Source: Hylemonella sp. (GTDB lineage: Bacteria; Pseudomonadota; Gammaproteobacteria; Burkholderiales; Burkholderiaceae_C). Taken from it: DNA of 64,000 bases. This document shows, in pieces, positions 44,986-54,217 of the stretch. Every line of letters begins with the position of its first letter. Position 1 is the stretch's first letter. Below the pieces are notes generated by a model, which saw only the letters and a program-made list of their open reading frames with translations, was not told the DNA's origin and did no database searches. The position numbers and the translations under genes are program-made. Location: positions 1 through 64,000 of the forward strand of contig JAUXVI010000009.1 of assembly GCA_030680575.1 (NCBI GenBank). Reading direction: 5' to 3'.

Positions 44986-45686
44986 TGAGCATCCTGAAAG
45001 TTGACAATCTGCACGCCTTCTATGGCAAGAGCCATGTGCTGCACGGCGTGAGTTTCGAGGTCGAGGCCGGCGAGATCGTGGCCCTGCTGGGACGCAACGG
45101 ATCGGGGCGTTCCACCACGGCCAAGGCCATCATGGGACTGGTGGACTGCGAAGGCGGCATTCAGTGGCAGGGGCGCGATATCCAGGGTCGCAAGACCTTC
45201 GAGATTGCGCACCTGGGGTTGGGTTACGTGCCGGAGAACCGCGAGATTTTCCCCAAGTTGACCGTGCAGCAGAACCTGCAGCTCGGGCAGAAACGCGCGG
45301 GCCAAAACGGCCGTTGGAGCCTGGACGACATGTACGACATGTTCCCGCGCCTGAAGGAGCGCCAGCACACCGAAGCCGGCGTCCTCTCGGGCGGCGAGCA
45401 GCAGATGCTGACCCTGTGCCGCACGTTGATGGGTGACCCTGACCTGATCATCATCGACGAGCCGACCGAAGGCCTGGCGCCCAAGATCGTGGAACTGGTC
45501 GGCGAGTACCTGAAGAAGCTCAAGGAGCGCGGTATCTCGGTGCTGCTGATCGAGCAGAAGCTCACCATCGCGATGGCGATTTCCGACCGTGCCCTGGTGA
45601 TGGGGCACGGCTGTATCGTGTTCGACGGCACGCCCGAGAGCCTGCGCAACGATACCTACACGCGCAAGGAGTGGCTGGAAGTCTGA
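44985..45686 (+). CDS. livF: HAAT ABC transporter ATP-binding protein LivF with Walker-A Arg
   Basis: This 233-residue ABC ATPase has signature LSGGEQQMLTLCRTLMGDP, Walker B LIIIDEPTEGLAP and the H-loop region LLIEQKLTIAMAI. Its Walker A reads GRNGSGRSTT, so the catalytic lysine (residue 42, codon CGT) is arginine. ATP hydrolysis at this site is expected to be impaired, or the pair with LivG is asymmetric. The ATG shares one base with the livG stop (TGATG) and follows GGAGG. A 6-bp hairpin follows the stop. Confidence 0.9.
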   Translation: MSILKVDNLHAFYGKSHVLHGVSFEVEAGEIVALLGRNGSGRSTTAKAIMGLVDCEGGIQWQGRDIQGRKTFEIAHLGLGYVPENREIFPKLTVQQNLQLGQKRAGQNGRWSLDDMYDMFPRLKERQHTEAGVLSGGEQQMLTLCRTLMGDPDLIIIDEPTEGLAPKIVELVGEYLKKLKERGISVLLIEQKLTIAMAISDRALVMGHGCIVFDGTPESLRNDTYTRKEWLEV

Positions 45687-45704
45687 CCTGTTTCGACAGG
45701 TTTG
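45686..45704 (+). terminator. UUCG-loop hairpin after livF
   Basis: ACCTGT-TTCG-ACAGGT is a perfect 6-bp stem with a stable UUCG-type tetraloop that starts in the livF stop codon. Only TTTGTCCC follows, so it is a weak terminator or an RNA 3'-end stabiliser. Confidence 0.45.
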
Positions 45705-45726
45705 TCCCTCCTGCGACAAGTGTGCA

Positions 45727-45754
45727 TTGCACTGCAACACAAAGCTCTTAGAAT
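45727..45754 (+). promoter_or_regulatory. Candidate sigma-70 promoter of the FadB/J-FadA genes
   Basis: TTGCAC (45727-45732) and TAGAAT (45749-45754) are separated by 16 bp. The -10 matches five of six consensus bases, the -35 three. A start near 45761 would place the palindrome at 45763-45774 at the start of the transcript, suiting repression. Confidence 0.5.
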
Positions 45755-45762
45755 CCAAAATC

Positions 45763-45774
45763 GAACGACCGTTC
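45763..45774. promoter_or_regulatory. GAACG-AC-CGTTC palindrome, candidate TetR-type operator
   Basis: Perfect 5-bp arms with a 2-bp centre lie just downstream of the -10 and 29 bp before the FadB/J-like ATG. The form resembles operators of TetR-family regulators of fatty-acid degradation in proteobacteria (PsrA or FadP type). Assignment is inferred; no such regulator gene lies in the window. Confidence 0.55.
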
Positions 45775-45802
45775 TATTTTTAGAAACCCGAGGAACGCAA
45801 GC

Positions 45803-47905
45803 ATGAGCGCTGAATACCAAGTACACGGCGATGTGGCCGTGATCACGCTGAACAATCCCCCCGTCAACGGCCTGGGTCTCGCCACCCGGCAAGGCATTAC
45901 CAACGCCCTGGAGCGTGCCAATGCCGATGCCGCGGTCAAGGCCATCGTCATCACCGGCGCCGGCAAGGCTTTCTCCGGTGGCGCCGACATCAAGGAATTC
46001 GGCACGCCGAAGGCCCTGCAGGAGCCCAATCTGCTGAGCGTCATCCTGGCGATCGAGAACTCCGACAAGCCGGTGGTGGCTGCCATGCACACCATTGCCA
46101 TGGGCGGTGGCCTGGAGCTGCCACTGGGCTGCCACTACCGCATTGCCGCTCCCGGCTGCAAGATCGCGCTGCCTGAAGTCAAGCTGGGCCTGATTCCGGG
46201 TGCCGGCGGCACGCAGCGCCTGCCGCGTGCGCTGGGTGTGGAGCCCGCGCTGAACATGATCGTCAGCGGCGAGCCCGTGCCCAGCGAGATGTTGGCCATG
46301 GTGCCGGGCCAGAAGCTGTTCGACAAGATGGCGAAGTCCGCCGAGACCCTGCTGGACGAGGCGCTGGCCTTGGCGCGCGAGAAGGCCGACATCCGTCCGC
46401 TGCCGCTGGTGCGTAACCTGCCGGCCAAGCACCCGCAAGGCGATGCCTACTTCCAGTTCGCACGCAACATGGTCAAGGGCATGGCGAAGAACTTCCCGGC
46501 ACCGGCCAAATGCGTCGACGCGGTGGAAGCCGCCACCAAGAAGAAGTTCGACGACGGCATGCTGTTCGAGCGCGAGATCTTCATCAACCTGATGTGGACA
46601 CCCGAGTGCCGTGCCTTGCGCCACCTCTTCGCAGCCGAACGTGCCGCCTCCAAGATTCCGGATGTGCCGGAAGACACGCCCAAGCGCTCCATCTTGTCGG
46701 TCGCCGTCATCGGCGCCGGTACCATGGGCGGCGGCATCACCATGAACTTCCTGAATGCCGGCATCCCGGTGAAGATGCTGGAGATGAAGCAGGAGGCGCT
46801 GGACCGCGGCATCGCCACCATCCGCAAGAACTACGAAGCCCAGGTCGGCAAGGGCAAGCTCAAGCAGGACAAGTACGAACAGCGCATGGCGCTGCTGTCG
46901 AGCACGTTGAACTATGAAGACCTGAAGGACGCCGACCTCGTGATCGAGGCAGTGTTCGAGGAAATGGGTGTCAAGGAAGCGGTGTTCAAGAAGCTTGACG
47001 AAGTGATGAAACCCGGTGCCATCCTGGCCTCCAACACCTCGACGCTGGACGTCAACAAGATTGCCTCTTTCACGAAACGTCCGCAGGACGTGGTCGGCCT
47101 GCACTTCTTCAGCCCGGCCAATGTGATGAAGCTGTTGGAAGTGGTGCGTGGTGCCAAGACCGCCAAGGACGTGCTGGCCACGGTCATGTCGGTGGCCAAG
47201 ACCATCAAGAAGACGGCGGTCGTCTCCGGCGTCTGCGACGGTTTCATCGGCAATCGAATGATCGAGCAGTACAGCCGCCAGGCCGGTTTCCTGCTGGAGG
47301 AGGGCTGCACCCCGGCCCAGGTCGACAAGGCCATCGAAAAGTTCGGTTTTGCCATGGGCCCGTTCCGCATGGGCGACCTGGCCGGCAACGACATTGGCTG
47401 GGCCATCCGCAAGCGCCGCTACCAGGAGAAGCCGGGCATGAAATACAGCAAGACGGCCGATCTGCTGTGCGAGCAGGGCCGTTTTGGCCAGAAGACTGGC
47501 GCCGGCTGGTACGACTACCAGGCGGGCAAGCGCGACGCCATCCCCAGCCAGCTGGTGGTGGACATGGTCGAGAAGCACCGCAAGGACATGGGCATCACCC
47601 CGCGCAAGATTTCCGACGAAGAAATCGTGCAGCGCCTGGTGTACTCGCTGGTTAACGAAGCCGCCCACATTCTGGAAGAAGGCATTGCCTCCCGTGCCAG
47701 CGACATCGACATGGTCTACCTCACCGGCTATGGCTTCCCGATCCACCGCGGCGGCCCGATGCAGTACGCCGACACTGTGGGTCTGTTCAACGTGGCGCAA
47801 AGCATGAAGCGTTTTGCAAAAAATCCGCTGGACGATGCCCAATTCTGGCAACCCGCACCGCTCTTGGCCCGTCTCGTGGCCGAAGGCAAGACATTCAACG
47901 GCTGA
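45803..47905 (+). CDS. Bifunctional enoyl-CoA hydratase / 3-hydroxyacyl-CoA dehydrogenase (FadB/FadJ type)
   Basis: This 700-residue two-domain enzyme of beta-oxidation has an N-terminal crotonase domain ([10 protein letters not shown], then [20 protein letters not shown] with the catalytic Glu). A NAD-binding dehydrogenase domain starts near 297 ([13 protein letters not shown]), with [17 protein letters not shown] and [13 protein letters not shown]. It hydrates trans-2-enoyl-CoA and oxidises the 3-hydroxyacyl-CoA. The thiolase gene follows by 23 bases, giving a complete lower beta-oxidation pair. A promoter and palindromic operator precede it. Confidence 0.93.
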   Translation: MSAEYQVHGDVAVITLNNPPVNGLGLATRQGITNALERANADAAVKAIVITGAGKAFSGGADIKEFGTPKALQEPNLLSVILAIENSDKPVVAAMHTIAMGGGLELPLGCHYRIAAPGCKIALPEVKLGLIPGAGGTQRLPRALGVEPALNMIVSGEPVPSEMLAMVPGQKLFDKMAKSAETLLDEALALAREKADIRPLPLVRNLPAKHPQGDAYFQFARNMVKGMAKNFPAPAKCVDAVEAATKKKFDDGMLFEREIFINLMWTPECRALRHLFAAERAASKIPDVPEDTPKRSILSVAVIGAGTMGGGITMNFLNAGIPVKMLEMKQEALDRGIATIRKNYEAQVGKGKLKQDKYEQRMALLSSTLNYEDLKDADLVIEAVFEEMGVKEAVFKKLDEVMKPGAILASNTSTLDVNKIASFTKRPQDVVGLHFFSPANVMKLLEVVRGAKTAKDVLATVMSVAKTIKKTAVVSGVCDGFIGNRMIEQYSRQAGFLLEEGCTPAQVDKAIEKFGFAMGPFRMGDLAGNDIGWAIRKRRYQEKPGMKYSKTADLLCEQGRFGQKTGAGWYDYQAGKRDAIPSQLVVDMVEKHRKDMGITPRKISDEEIVQRLVYSLVNEAAHILEEGIASRASDIDMVYLTGYGFPIHRGGPMQYADTVGLFNVAQSMKRFAKNPLDDAQFWQPAPLLARLVAEGKTFNG

Positions 47906-47928
47906 GCCGCAGACCTGGAGAATTTGAA

Positions 47929-49104
47929 ATGACGAACGCCGTTATCGTTTCCACCGCACGCACCCCCCTGGCCAAGAGCTGGAAGGGTGCCTTCAACATG
48001 ACCCATGGTGCCACCCTGGGCGGCCATGCAGTGCAACACGCCATTGCGCGCGCCGGCATTGAGGCCGCCGAGGTCGAGGACGTGCTCATGGGCTGTGCCA
48101 ACCCCGAGGGCGCGACTGGCGCCAACATCGCACGCCAGATCGCACTCAAGGCCGGCTGCCCGGTCACCGTCTCCGGCATGACGGTCAATCGTTTCTGCTC
48201 CTCCGGCCTGCAGACCATTGCGCTGGCCGCCCAGCGCATCATCGCCGGCGAGGGCGATGTTTTTGTAGCCGGTGGCGTGGAAAGCATTTCCTGCGTGCAG
48301 CAGGAGATGAACATGCACATGCTGCGCGACCTGTCGCTGGCCAAGACCAAGCCCGAAATCTACTGGTCCATGCTGGAAACCGCCGAGATGGTGGCCAAGC
48401 GCTACAACATCAGCCGCGACGCCATGGACGAATACGGCGCCGCCAGCCAGCAAAAGGCCTGCGCGGCCCAGGCTGCCGGCTACTTTGATGCCGAGATCGC
48501 CCCCATCACCGTGACCGCCGGCATTGCCGACAAGACACTGGGCCTGATCACCAAGGAAGTGACAGTGTCCAAGGATGAAGGTACGCGCGAGGGCACGACC
48601 AAGGAAAACATCAGCGGCCTGCGCTCGGCGCTACCCGGCGGCCTGATCACGGCCGGCAATGCCAGCCAGTTCTCGGATGGTGCTGGCGCCTGCGTGGTGA
48701 TGAGCGAAGAGCTGGCTTCCAAGCGCGGCCTCCAACCGCTGGGCCGTTTCCTCGGCTTTGCCGTTGCCGGTTGTGAGCCCGATGAAATGGGTATCGGCCC
48801 GGTGTTCGCCATTCCGAAAGTGCTGTCCAAGCTGGGCTTGAAGGTCAGTGACATCGACCTGTGGGAGCTCAACGAAGCCTTCGCCGTGCAGGTGCTGTAC
48901 TGCCGTGACAAGCTGGGCATCCCGGCGGATCGCCTGAACGTCAATGGCGGCGCCATTGCCGTGGGTCACCCCTACGGCGTGAGCGGCCAGCGCTTGACCG
49001 GTCATGCGCTCATCGAAGGCAAGCGCCGTAAAGCCAAACGCGTCGTGGTCACCATGTGCATTGGTGGCGGCATGGGCGCAGCCGGCGTGTTCGAGGTGCT
49101 CTGA
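47929..49104 (+). CDS. Acyl-CoA thiolase (acetyl-CoA acyltransferase)
   Basis: This 391-residue thiolase has nucleophile Cys in [15 protein letters not shown] (about 89), [23 protein letters not shown] with the catalytic His and the second Cys in [14 protein letters not shown]. It cleaves 3-ketoacyl-CoA with CoA, completing beta-oxidation with the upstream FadB/J-type protein. FadA is the likely role; acetyl-CoA acetyltransferase is possible because the residues that set chain length are not diagnostic by eye. Confidence 0.93.
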   Translation: MTNAVIVSTARTPLAKSWKGAFNMTHGATLGGHAVQHAIARAGIEAAEVEDVLMGCANPEGATGANIARQIALKAGCPVTVSGMTVNRFCSSGLQTIALAAQRIIAGEGDVFVAGGVESISCVQQEMNMHMLRDLSLAKTKPEIYWSMLETAEMVAKRYNISRDAMDEYGAASQQKACAAQAAGYFDAEIAPITVTAGIADKTLGLITKEVTVSKDEGTREGTTKENISGLRSALPGGLITAGNASQFSDGAGACVVMSEELASKRGLQPLGRFLGFAVAGCEPDEMGIGPVFAIPKVLSKLGLKVSDIDLWELNEAFAVQVLYCRDKLGIPADRLNVNGGAIAVGHPYGVSGQRLTGHALIEGKRRKAKRVVVTMCIGGGMGAAGVFEVL

Positions 49105-49111
49105 GCTTGCC

Positions 49112-49573
49112 ATGAACAGCCCGGACGCCCCGTGGTCGCCAACGGTTTCGCCTGAAACCTTCCTGGCGATGGGGCGCGAGGTGCTGGCCCAGCAGCCTTT
49201 CAGCGTGCTGATCGGCGCCGAGTTGCAGGCGCTCTCGCCGGGCCAGTGCGAACTGCACGTGCCGGTCAGTGACTCGATCCGCCAGCAGCACGGTTTTGTG
49301 CATGGCGGCGTGGTCAGTTATGCGGCCGACAACGCGCTGACCTATGCCGGCGGGACCGCCATGCGGGTGCCGGTGGTGACCTCCGAATTCAAGATCAACT
49401 ATGTGCGACCTGCCGTGGGCGAGCGCCTGATTGCGCGCGCCCACGCGGTCCACCACGGCAAGAGCCAGGCCGTGTGCCGTTGCGACGTCTTTGTGCTGAA
49501 AGATGGGGCAGAGAAACTCTGCGCCGTGGCGCAAGGCACGATCACGGCATTGCCGCAAGCCCCATCGGTATAA
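49112..49573 (+). CDS. PaaI-family hotdog thioesterase
   Basis: This 153-residue hotdog-fold protein has QQHGFVHGGVVSYAADNALTY (the HGG catalytic motif with the downstream Asp) and KINYVRPAVGERLIARA. Such enzymes hydrolyse acyl- or aryl-CoA intermediates that stall degradation. The ATG at 49112 is seven bases after the thiolase stop; the frame upstream overlaps the thiolase and is rejected. It is followed by the acyl-CoA dehydrogenase four bases later, consistent with one operon. Confidence 0.87.
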   Translation: MNSPDAPWSPTVSPETFLAMGREVLAQQPFSVLIGAELQALSPGQCELHVPVSDSIRQQHGFVHGGVVSYAADNALTYAGGTAMRVPVVTSEFKINYVRPAVGERLIARAHAVHHGKSQAVCRCDVFVLKDGAEKLCAVAQGTITALPQAPSV

Positions 49574-49577
49574 CGAC

Positions 49578-51455
49578 ATGAGTTATCGCCAGACACTCGA
49601 ATTTCTTCTCTACCAGTGGCTTGATGCCGAAGCGCTGAGCCAGCGCACCCGTTTTGCAGATCATTCGCGCGAAACCTTCGATGCCGTGCTGGAAACCTGT
49701 GAGCGCATCGCACGCGAAAAGTACGCACCGTTCAATCGCATCGTGGATACCGAAGAGCCACGCTTTGACGGTGAGAAAGTGATCCTGCCGCAGGCCACCT
49801 ACGAGGCGCAGAAAGCCTATGCGGCGTCCGGCATGCTGAGCGCGGCGCAAGACTACGAGATGGGCGGTATGCAACTGCCCTACACGGTGGAGGCGGCGGC
49901 CAACTCCTTTTTTGCCATGGCCTCGGTCAGCATCGGCTCCGGTCTGTTGACGGCCGGCAACGCCAACCTGCTGATGGCACACGGCACGCCCTTGCAGAAG
50001 GACGTGTTTGCGAAGAACGAATTCGCCGGCCGCTTTTCCGGCACCATGTGCCTCTCCGAGCCGCAGGCCGGCTCGTCTCTGAGCGACATTGCCACGCGCG
50101 CAATTCCTGACGAGGGCCCTTCGGTAGCCGCGGATGGCGCCACTCCTTGGAATCAGGATCCGCTCGGGCCGCGCTTCCGGCTCAAGGGCAACAAGATGTG
50201 GATCTCGGCCGGCGAGCATGAGTTGACCGAGAACATCATCCATCTGGTGCTGGCCAAGATTCCCGGGCCGGACGGCAAGACGATTCCCGGCACGCGCGGC
50301 ATCTCGCTCTTCATCGTGCCGAAGAAGCTGGTGGACGCGCAAGGCCATCTCACGGGCGAGCGCAACGACGTGGCGCTGGCCGGCCTGAACCACAAGTGTG
50401 GCTGGCGCGGCACTACCAACACGCTGCTGAATTTCGGCGAGGGCAAGTACCCGGTGCGGGGCGCGGCCGGCGGGGGCCTGGATGGCGCCGGTGCCGGCGC
50501 TGTGGGTTATCTGGTCGGCGAGCCCGGCCAGGGCCTACGCTGCATGTTCCACATGATGAATGAGGCGCGCATCGGCATTGGCATGGCGGCCACCATGCTG
50601 GGCATGGCCGGTTACCACGCGAGCCTCGACTACGCGAAAAACCGGCCGCAGGGCCGGCCGATCGGACCTGCCGGCAAGGACGCGACCCAGGGGCAGATCC
50701 GCATCATCGAGCACGCCGACGTCAAACGCATGCTGCTGGCGCAAAAGGCCTACTGCGAAGGCGCGCTGGCGCTGGACCTGTATTGCGCCCGGCTGGTGGA
50801 CGAGCAACACACCGGCTCGGTGCAGGCGGCCGACGAAGCGCGGCTGCTGCTGGAAGTGCTGACGCCGATTGCCAAGAGCTGGCCCAGCGAGTGGTGCCTG
50901 GAGGCCAACTCGCTGGCGATCCAGATCCATGGCGGCTACGGCTACACGCGCGACTTCCCGGTCGAGCAGTACTGGCGCGACAACCGGCTGAACATGATCC
51001 ACGAGGGCACGCACGGCATCCAGGCGTTGGACCTGCTGGGGCGCAAGGTGCTGATGGAAAACGGCAGTGGCCTGGCCTTGCTGGCCGACCGCATGGGCAC
51101 CACCATCGACCGGGCCCGTAAGCACCCGGAACTGCTTGAGTTTGCCGATCAGTTGGAACTGGCGCTGCAGCAGGTGGGCGCGGCCACGCGTGCGGCGTGG
51201 TCCACCGGTCAGCCGACCGAGGCGCTGGCCAATGCCGTGCCCTACATGCAAGCCTTCGGCCACACCGTGCTGGCCTGGATCTGGCTGGACGTGGCGTTGA
51301 CGGCACTTGGCGCGGCGTCAGACATGGCCAACCAGGGGCGTCTGCTCGCCACCCGCTTTTTCTTCCGTTACGAATTGCCGAAAATCGGTGCCTGGCTTAA
51401 TGTGGTGCAGGCGCGCGACCTGACCTGCGCCGATTTTCCAGAGGAGGCGTTCTGA
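49578..51455 (+). CDS. Acyl-CoA dehydrogenase, long DmdC/FadE-like subfamily
   Basis: This 625-residue flavoprotein is larger than the approximately 380-residue classic enzymes because of N- and C-terminal additions, as in 3-methylmercaptopropionyl-CoA dehydrogenase DmdC and relatives. Motifs are GTMCLSEPQAGSSLSDIATR, RLKGNKMWISAGEHEL, MNEARIGIGMAATMLG and IQIHGGYGYTRDFPVEQYWR. It probably makes the 2-enoyl-CoA for the upstream hydratase. The substrate cannot be fixed; ordinary fatty acyl-CoA is more likely than a sulfur substrate in this context. The stop overlaps the next small gene. Confidence 0.88.
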   Translation: MSYRQTLEFLLYQWLDAEALSQRTRFADHSRETFDAVLETCERIAREKYAPFNRIVDTEEPRFDGEKVILPQATYEAQKAYAASGMLSAAQDYEMGGMQLPYTVEAAANSFFAMASVSIGSGLLTAGNANLLMAHGTPLQKDVFAKNEFAGRFSGTMCLSEPQAGSSLSDIATRAIPDEGPSVAADGATPWNQDPLGPRFRLKGNKMWISAGEHELTENIIHLVLAKIPGPDGKTIPGTRGISLFIVPKKLVDAQGHLTGERNDVALAGLNHKCGWRGTTNTLLNFGEGKYPVRGAAGGGLDGAGAGAVGYLVGEPGQGLRCMFHMMNEARIGIGMAATMLGMAGYHASLDYAKNRPQGRPIGPAGKDATQGQIRIIEHADVKRMLLAQKAYCEGALALDLYCARLVDEQHTGSVQAADEARLLLEVLTPIAKSWPSEWCLEANSLAIQIHGGYGYTRDFPVEQYWRDNRLNMIHEGTHGIQALDLLGRKVLMENGSGLALLADRMGTTIDRARKHPELLEFADQLELALQQVGAATRAAWSTGQPTEALANAVPYMQAFGHTVLAWIWLDVALTALGAASDMANQGRLLATRFFFRYELPKIGAWLNVVQARDLTCADFPEEAF

Positions 51456-51664
51456 TGGCATCGAAATCCACGCTGATGTGGGTGCAACGGCTGGTATGGA
51501 TCTGCATCTACGGTGGCCTGCTGGCCATCGTGCTCGGCCTGTTTTTGGCCGCCGCCGAACCGGAGCAGGCCGCCGGCATCCAGAGCGTGGGCGGCATCTT
51601 CGTCGCCATTGGCGTGCTGCTGATCTACGTGCGATCGCGGCTGAAGGAATCGACACAGGCCTGA
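51455..51664 (+). CDS. Small membrane protein of unknown function
   Basis: This 69-residue protein has two hydrophobic helices (about 8-32 and 42-60) with a positive C-terminus (YVRSRLKESTQA). Its ATG shares a base with the dehydrogenase stop (TGATG), so it is translated with it. I do not recognise a family; the context suggests a membrane partner or accessory of the acyl-CoA genes. Confidence 0.7.
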   Translation: MASKSTLMWVQRLVWICIYGGLLAIVLGLFLAAAEPEQAAGIQSVGGIFVAIGVLLIYVRSRLKESTQA

Positions 51665-51716
51665 CCCTGATCACAACCCTCGCCAAGACAGAGGGATTCA
51701 ACTGCAAGGAAGACAC

Positions 51717-52508
51717 ATGACAAGAACCATTCAGCAACTTTTTGACCTCAAGGGCAAGACCGCCCTGGTCACCGGCGGCTCACGTGGCCTGGGCCTGCAA
51801 ATGGCCCACGCTCTGGGCGAGGCCGGCGCCCGCATCATGCTGAGTGCGCGCAAGGCCGACGAACTGGAGGTGGCCGTGGCCGACCTCCAGGCCGCCGGCA
51901 TTGATGCACGCTGGATCGCTGCCGACTGCGCCAAGGAGGCCGACATCCACCGCCTGGCCGACGAGACGATGCAGCGCATGGGCGACGTGGACATCCTGGT
52001 CAACAACGCCGGTGCCGCCTGGGGTGCGCCGGCGGAAGACCATCCGATCGAAGCCTGGGACAAGGTGATGAACCTCAACATCCGCGGCTATTTCCTGTTG
52101 AGCCAGGTGATCGGCAAGAAGAGCATGATTGCCCGCAAGTCGGGTCGCATCATCAACGTGGCGTCGATTGCCGGCCTGGGTGGCAACCCGCCGCAGATGA
52201 CGACCATTGCCTACAACACCTCCAAGGGCGCAGTGATCAACTTCACCCGCGCGCTGGCGGCGGAGTGGGGCAAGTACAGCATCAACGTCAACGCCATCTG
52301 TCCGGGCTTCTTCCCGAGCAAGATGACGGCCGGCACATTGGAAGCCTGGGGCGAGGACGAACTCAAGAAGCATGCGCCGCTGCAGCGCCTGGGCGATGAC
52401 GAGGACCTCAAGGGCCTGTGCGTGCTGTTTGCCTCGGATGCCGGCAAGCACATCACTGGCCAGTGGCTGGCCGTCGACGGTGGCGTGAGCTGCGTTACTG
52501 GAGGCTGA
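51717..52508 (+). CDS. SDR-family oxidoreductase
   Basis: This 263-residue short-chain dehydrogenase has TGGSRGLGLQMA (NADP-binding, Arg after Ser), NNAGAAWGAP, the catalytic Ser in VASIAGLGGNP, YNTSKGA (Tyr/Lys) and ICPGFFPSKM. It resembles 3-ketoacyl reductases acting on CoA or ACP substrates. It is in the lipid operon. A type-A repeat follows directly and its open frame continues into the next gene. Confidence 0.88.
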   Translation: MTRTIQQLFDLKGKTALVTGGSRGLGLQMAHALGEAGARIMLSARKADELEVAVADLQAAGIDARWIAADCAKEADIHRLADETMQRMGDVDILVNNAGAAWGAPAEDHPIEAWDKVMNLNIRGYFLLSQVIGKKSMIARKSGRIINVASIAGLGGNPPQMTTIAYNTSKGAVINFTRALAAEWGKYSINVNAICPGFFPSKMTAGTLEAWGEDELKKHAPLQRLGDDEDLKGLCVLFASDAGKHITGQWLAVDGGVSCVTGG

Positions 52509-52509
52509 G

Positions 52510-52600
52510 ATGGCTCACCCCCAGGCTGCGCGCACTGCGTGTCGCTACGCCAGGGGGCAACGCCGACGGCCCGGCAAAGCCGGTTCCGTGGCGTTCCCCG
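52510..52600 (+). repeat. Palindromic repeat type A, copy R7 (after the SDR gene)
   Basis: The CACCCCC edge is five bases after the SDR stop. The GGCTGCGCGCACTGCGTGTC segment is present, but the second arm of the central CCCCCT hairpin is deleted. The long hairpin is at 52559-52595 (outer AACGCC/GGCGTT, middle ACGG/CCGT, apical CCGGC/GCCGG). An ATG at 52510 opens a frame through the repeat ([16 protein letters not shown]) that is in phase with the thioesterase starting at 52654. Confidence 0.86.
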
Positions 52601-52653
52601 GTTTGGCTATTGCATGCCAAGCATCCTTCTTATTGCCCGCGAGATTGATTGAC

Positions 52654-53088
52654 ATGAGTATTCCCTTTGGCGTCCGTATTCCCTTCGTCGAGCATCTGGG
52701 CTTCACCCTGGAGCGTTTTGAGGACGGGCAGTCCGAGCTGCACTACGAACCCAAGCCCGAGCACCTGAATTCCTTTGACGTCACGCACGGCGGCGCCAGC
52801 ATGACGTTGATGGATGTCACCATGGCCACGGCGGCGCGCAGTGTGCAGCCCGACATGGGCGTGGTCACCATCGAGATGAAGACCAGCTTCATGCAGGCCG
52901 CGCGCGGCAAGCTCACCGGCAAAGGGCGGCTGATTCACCGTACCGCCACTCTGGCCTTCACCGAAGCCACGATTTATGACGCCGAGGGCAAGGTCTGCGC
53001 CCATGCCACCGGCACCTTCAAGTACGTCAAGCGCCTGCCCACCGGTCCCAAGGGCAGCAACGCATTGAACGTCATTTCCACCGACTGA
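52654..53088 (+). CDS. PaaI-family hotdog thioesterase (second)
   Basis: This 144-residue protein has FDVTHGGASMTLMDVTMATAA (hotdog HGG motif and Asp) and EMKTSFMQAARGKLTGKGR. It is a second acyl-CoA thioesterase of the lipid block, not closely similar to the one at 49112. The start MSIPFGVRIPF is preferred. The frame is open back to an ATG at 52510 through a repeat, giving 192 residues if that start is used. Confidence 0.85.
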   Translation: MSIPFGVRIPFVEHLGFTLERFEDGQSELHYEPKPEHLNSFDVTHGGASMTLMDVTMATAARSVQPDMGVVTIEMKTSFMQAARGKLTGKGRLIHRTATLAFTEATIYDAEGKVCAHATGTFKYVKRLPTGPKGSNALNVISTD

Positions 53089-53106
53089 TTCATCAAGAGA
53101 GACACC

Positions 53107-54120
53107 ATGCCTACCAATCGCCAAATCCTGCTCGACAACCGCCCGCAAGGCGAAGCCAGCACCAGCAACTTCAAGCTCGTCAGCACCGAGACGCCTGCGC
53201 TGCAGGACGGCCAGGTGCTGGTGCGCCACCACTATCTGAGTCTGGACCCCTACATGCGCGGCCGCATGAACGAAAGCAAGAGCTACGCCCAGCCGCAGCC
53301 GCTGGGTGAGGTGATGATCGGCGGTACCGTCGGTGAGGTGGTCGAGAGCCGTCATCCGAAGTTCAGTGCCGGCGACCAGGTGGTCGGCATGGGCGGCTGG
53401 CAGGAATACAGCGTGGTCGACGCCACGCAACCCGGCGCCGTGCGCAAGGTCGATACCACCCACGTGCCGCTGAGCCATTACCTCGGTGCCGTCGGCATGC
53501 CCGGCGTGACGGCCTGGTACGGTCTGGTGAAGATCATCGACCCGAAGGCAGGCGACACCGTGGTGGTGAGCGCCGCCGCCGGCGCGGTGGGCAGTGCCTA
53601 CGGCGCGCTGGCCAAGGCGCGCGGTTGCCGCGTGGTCGGTATTGCCGGCGGCAAGGACAAGTGCGACTATGTGGTGAACGAGTTGGGCTTCGATGCCTGC
53701 ATCGACTACAAGGAGCACAAGGATGCGTACTCGCTGGCGAAAGCGCTCAAGCAGGCCTGCCCGAACGGCATCGACGGCTACTTCGAGAACGTGGGCGGCA
53801 TGGTGCTCGACGCTGTGCTGCTGCGCATGAACGCGCATGGCCGTATTGCGGTGTGCGGCATGATCGCCGGCTACGACGGCCAGCCGCTGCCGCTGGCCAA
53901 CCCGGCGCTGATCCTGGTCAACCGGCTCAAGATCCAGGGCTTCATCGTCAGCGAGCACATGGAAGTCTGGCCGGAGGCGCTCAAGGAGCTGGGCACGCTG
54001 GTCGGCACCGGCAAGCTGCGGCCGCGCGAGTCCGTGGCCCAAGGCATCGAGGCGGCGCCGGAGGCGTTCCTGGGCCTGCTCAAGGGCAAGAACTTCGGCA
54101 AGCAGTTGGTCAAACTTTGA
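53107..54120 (+). CDS. NADP-dependent MDR oxidoreductase (YncB/CurA-like)
   Basis: This 337-residue medium-chain reductase has LDPYMRGRMNESKSYAQP near 45, the NADP-binding VSAAAGAVGSAYGALAKARG (about 155) and KDKCDYVVNELGFDACIDYK. Its closest layout is the leukotriene B4 dehydrogenase/curcumin reductase group, which reduces alkenal or enone double bonds. It follows the thioesterase by 18 bases. A type-A repeat abuts its stop. Confidence 0.88.
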   Translation: MPTNRQILLDNRPQGEASTSNFKLVSTETPALQDGQVLVRHHYLSLDPYMRGRMNESKSYAQPQPLGEVMIGGTVGEVVESRHPKFSAGDQVVGMGGWQEYSVVDATQPGAVRKVDTTHVPLSHYLGAVGMPGVTAWYGLVKIIDPKAGDTVVVSAAAGAVGSAYGALAKARGCRVVGIAGGKDKCDYVVNELGFDACIDYKEHKDAYSLAKALKQACPNGIDGYFENVGGMVLDAVLLRMNAHGRIAVCGMIAGYDGQPLPLANPALILVNRLKIQGFIVSEHMEVWPEALKELGTLVGTGKLRPRESVAQGIEAAPEAFLGLLKGKNFGKQLVKL

Positions 54121-54202
54121 ACCACCCCCGCGCCGCCTACGGCGTCACCCCCTCCAGAGGGCGCCACCAACTGCCCGGCAAAGCCGGTTCAGCGGTGGCC
54201 GT
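54121..54202 (+). repeat. Palindromic repeat type A, copy R8 (3' of the MDR gene)
   Basis: The CCACCCCC edge directly follows the MDR stop. It has a CGCC-TAC-GGCG hairpin, a degenerate CCCTCCAGAGGG hairpin and the long hairpin at 54163-54199 (outer GCCACC/GGTGGC, middle CTG/CAG, apical CCGGC/GCCGG). From TTG at 54117 a frame (NHPRAAYGVTPSRGRHQ) runs through it and ends at a TGA overlapping the next ATG (54218). Confidence 0.86.
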
Positions 54203-54217
54203 GGACAGGAGATCGGC

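Noticed and set aside
45656-47851. 731-codon minus-strand frame opposite the FadB/J-type gene
   Set aside because: Antisense shadow with low-complexity composition; the plus strand encodes a complete two-domain enzyme.
49578-51455. Extra Ala/Gly segments in the long acyl-CoA dehydrogenase as repeat insertions
   Set aside because: The DNA does not match type A or B repeats; likely ordinary loop variation.
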